NCBI RefSeq assembly: GCF_901000735.1
Contig: NC_081544.1
Span: 16,011,394 to 16,075,393 of the forward strand
Length of the DNA: 64,000 bases
Direction of reading: 5' to 3'
Source: Corylus avellana
Lineage: Eukaryota; Streptophyta; Magnoliopsida; Fagales; Betulaceae
Positions 63,630 to 64,000 of this stretch are shown here, piece after piece (position 1 is the stretch's first letter; every line of letters starts with the position of its first letter). Below the pieces are notes generated by a model. The model was not told where the DNA came from. It was given only the letters and a program-made list of their open reading frames with translations, and made no database searches. The translations under genes were made by a program, and so were the position numbers.

Positions 63630-64000
63630 GACTTGACTTGTGTTTGAAATATATTGACTTTGTCCTTTTTAGGTTAACCCTTTCTTTTGTATTACGAGGA
63701 CTTGATAGTCCTGAATAGTGAAATGCACACATCTCTTAAATTTGGTTTATGTTACAAAGTTTTCTTGTAAAGAGAAAGGATCTTGATTGTTGTACTTCGG
63801 CAACATAGCTAACATTATTCATGGTTAGGCCCCCCAATAGGCAATACCCCAAGGAAATTATATTACGGGGGTAAGATTCTCTCAATTTCAAGTAAATTGT
63901 AGAAGAGTTTTTCATGATCAAGATTAGTATATATATTTCTCATTGTGAATATATACACCATGTACATCATTAAAGTACCCAAAAAAAAAAAAAAAAAAAA
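63630..64000. other. Downstream AT-rich sequence
   Basis: This is probably 3' untranslated and intergenic sequence. It contains no recognised gene and ends in an A-run of about 20 at the window edge. Confidence 0.5.

Noticed and set aside
1..64000. tRNA or rRNA genes
   Set aside because: I looked for tRNA-like arms and rRNA core phrases; only tRNA-complementary primer-binding sites of retroelements were found.

Overview
The window is nuclear DNA of a flowering plant, most likely a woody eudicot. Genes are split by GT-AG introns, one gene is a recognisable plant IAR1-type ZIP transporter, and most of the rest is plant transposon sequence (Mutator-like, Ty1/copia, Ty3/gypsy, L1-type LINEs, MITEs). 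The species cannot be fixed from the sequence. Three runs of exactly 100 N (8078-8177, 33479-33578, 57480-57579) are scaffold gaps, and each lies inside repeats.

Layout. About 620-13135 is bounded by inverted repeats and reads as a MuDR-type Mutator-like element (MULE). It has a small two-exon GRF zinc-finger gene running rightwards from the left terminal repeat and a decayed mudrA-like transposase running leftwards towards it. The transposase part is present twice; the second copy starts exactly at the first gap, with 2,513 bp that look identical to the first. 13.3-15.05 kb is a decayed copia element. 15.73-24.2 kb holds a small unrecognised host-type gene of three exons. Its 7.8 kb second intron contains a MITE, a LINE fragment, and a decayed gypsy element that is itself split by a solo LTR with a near-perfect 5-bp target duplication. 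24.2-27.4 kb is gene-poor and carries a long-hairpin MITE. 27.4-28.45 kb is a 1 kb retroposed unit with an 18-bp target duplication. 28.45-36.2 kb is a LINE interrupted by a gypsy-type element full of minisatellites. 37.3-39.2 kb is a miniature LTR element. 41.2-49.6 kb is the minus-strand IAR1-like gene (seven exons seen, 5' exon(s) not found), with LINE tails and other repeats in its introns. 50-52.3 kb is LINE debris with a nested MITE. 52.36-57.48 kb is a young copia element with two nonsense codons, cut by the third gap. 57.58-62.7 kb is a nearly intact minus-strand LINE. 63.4-63.63 kb holds the likely last two exons of another, unrecognised gene.

The host genes make no operon-like unit; they are separated and stretched by transposons. 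The most interesting system is the MULE with a GRF gene convergent to its transposase, an arrangement that parallels mudrA/mudrB of maize MuDR. Next are a gypsy derivative whose minisatellite periods (about 51 and 33 bp) are multiples of three, and a LINE whose ORF1 and ORF2 overlap by ATGA.
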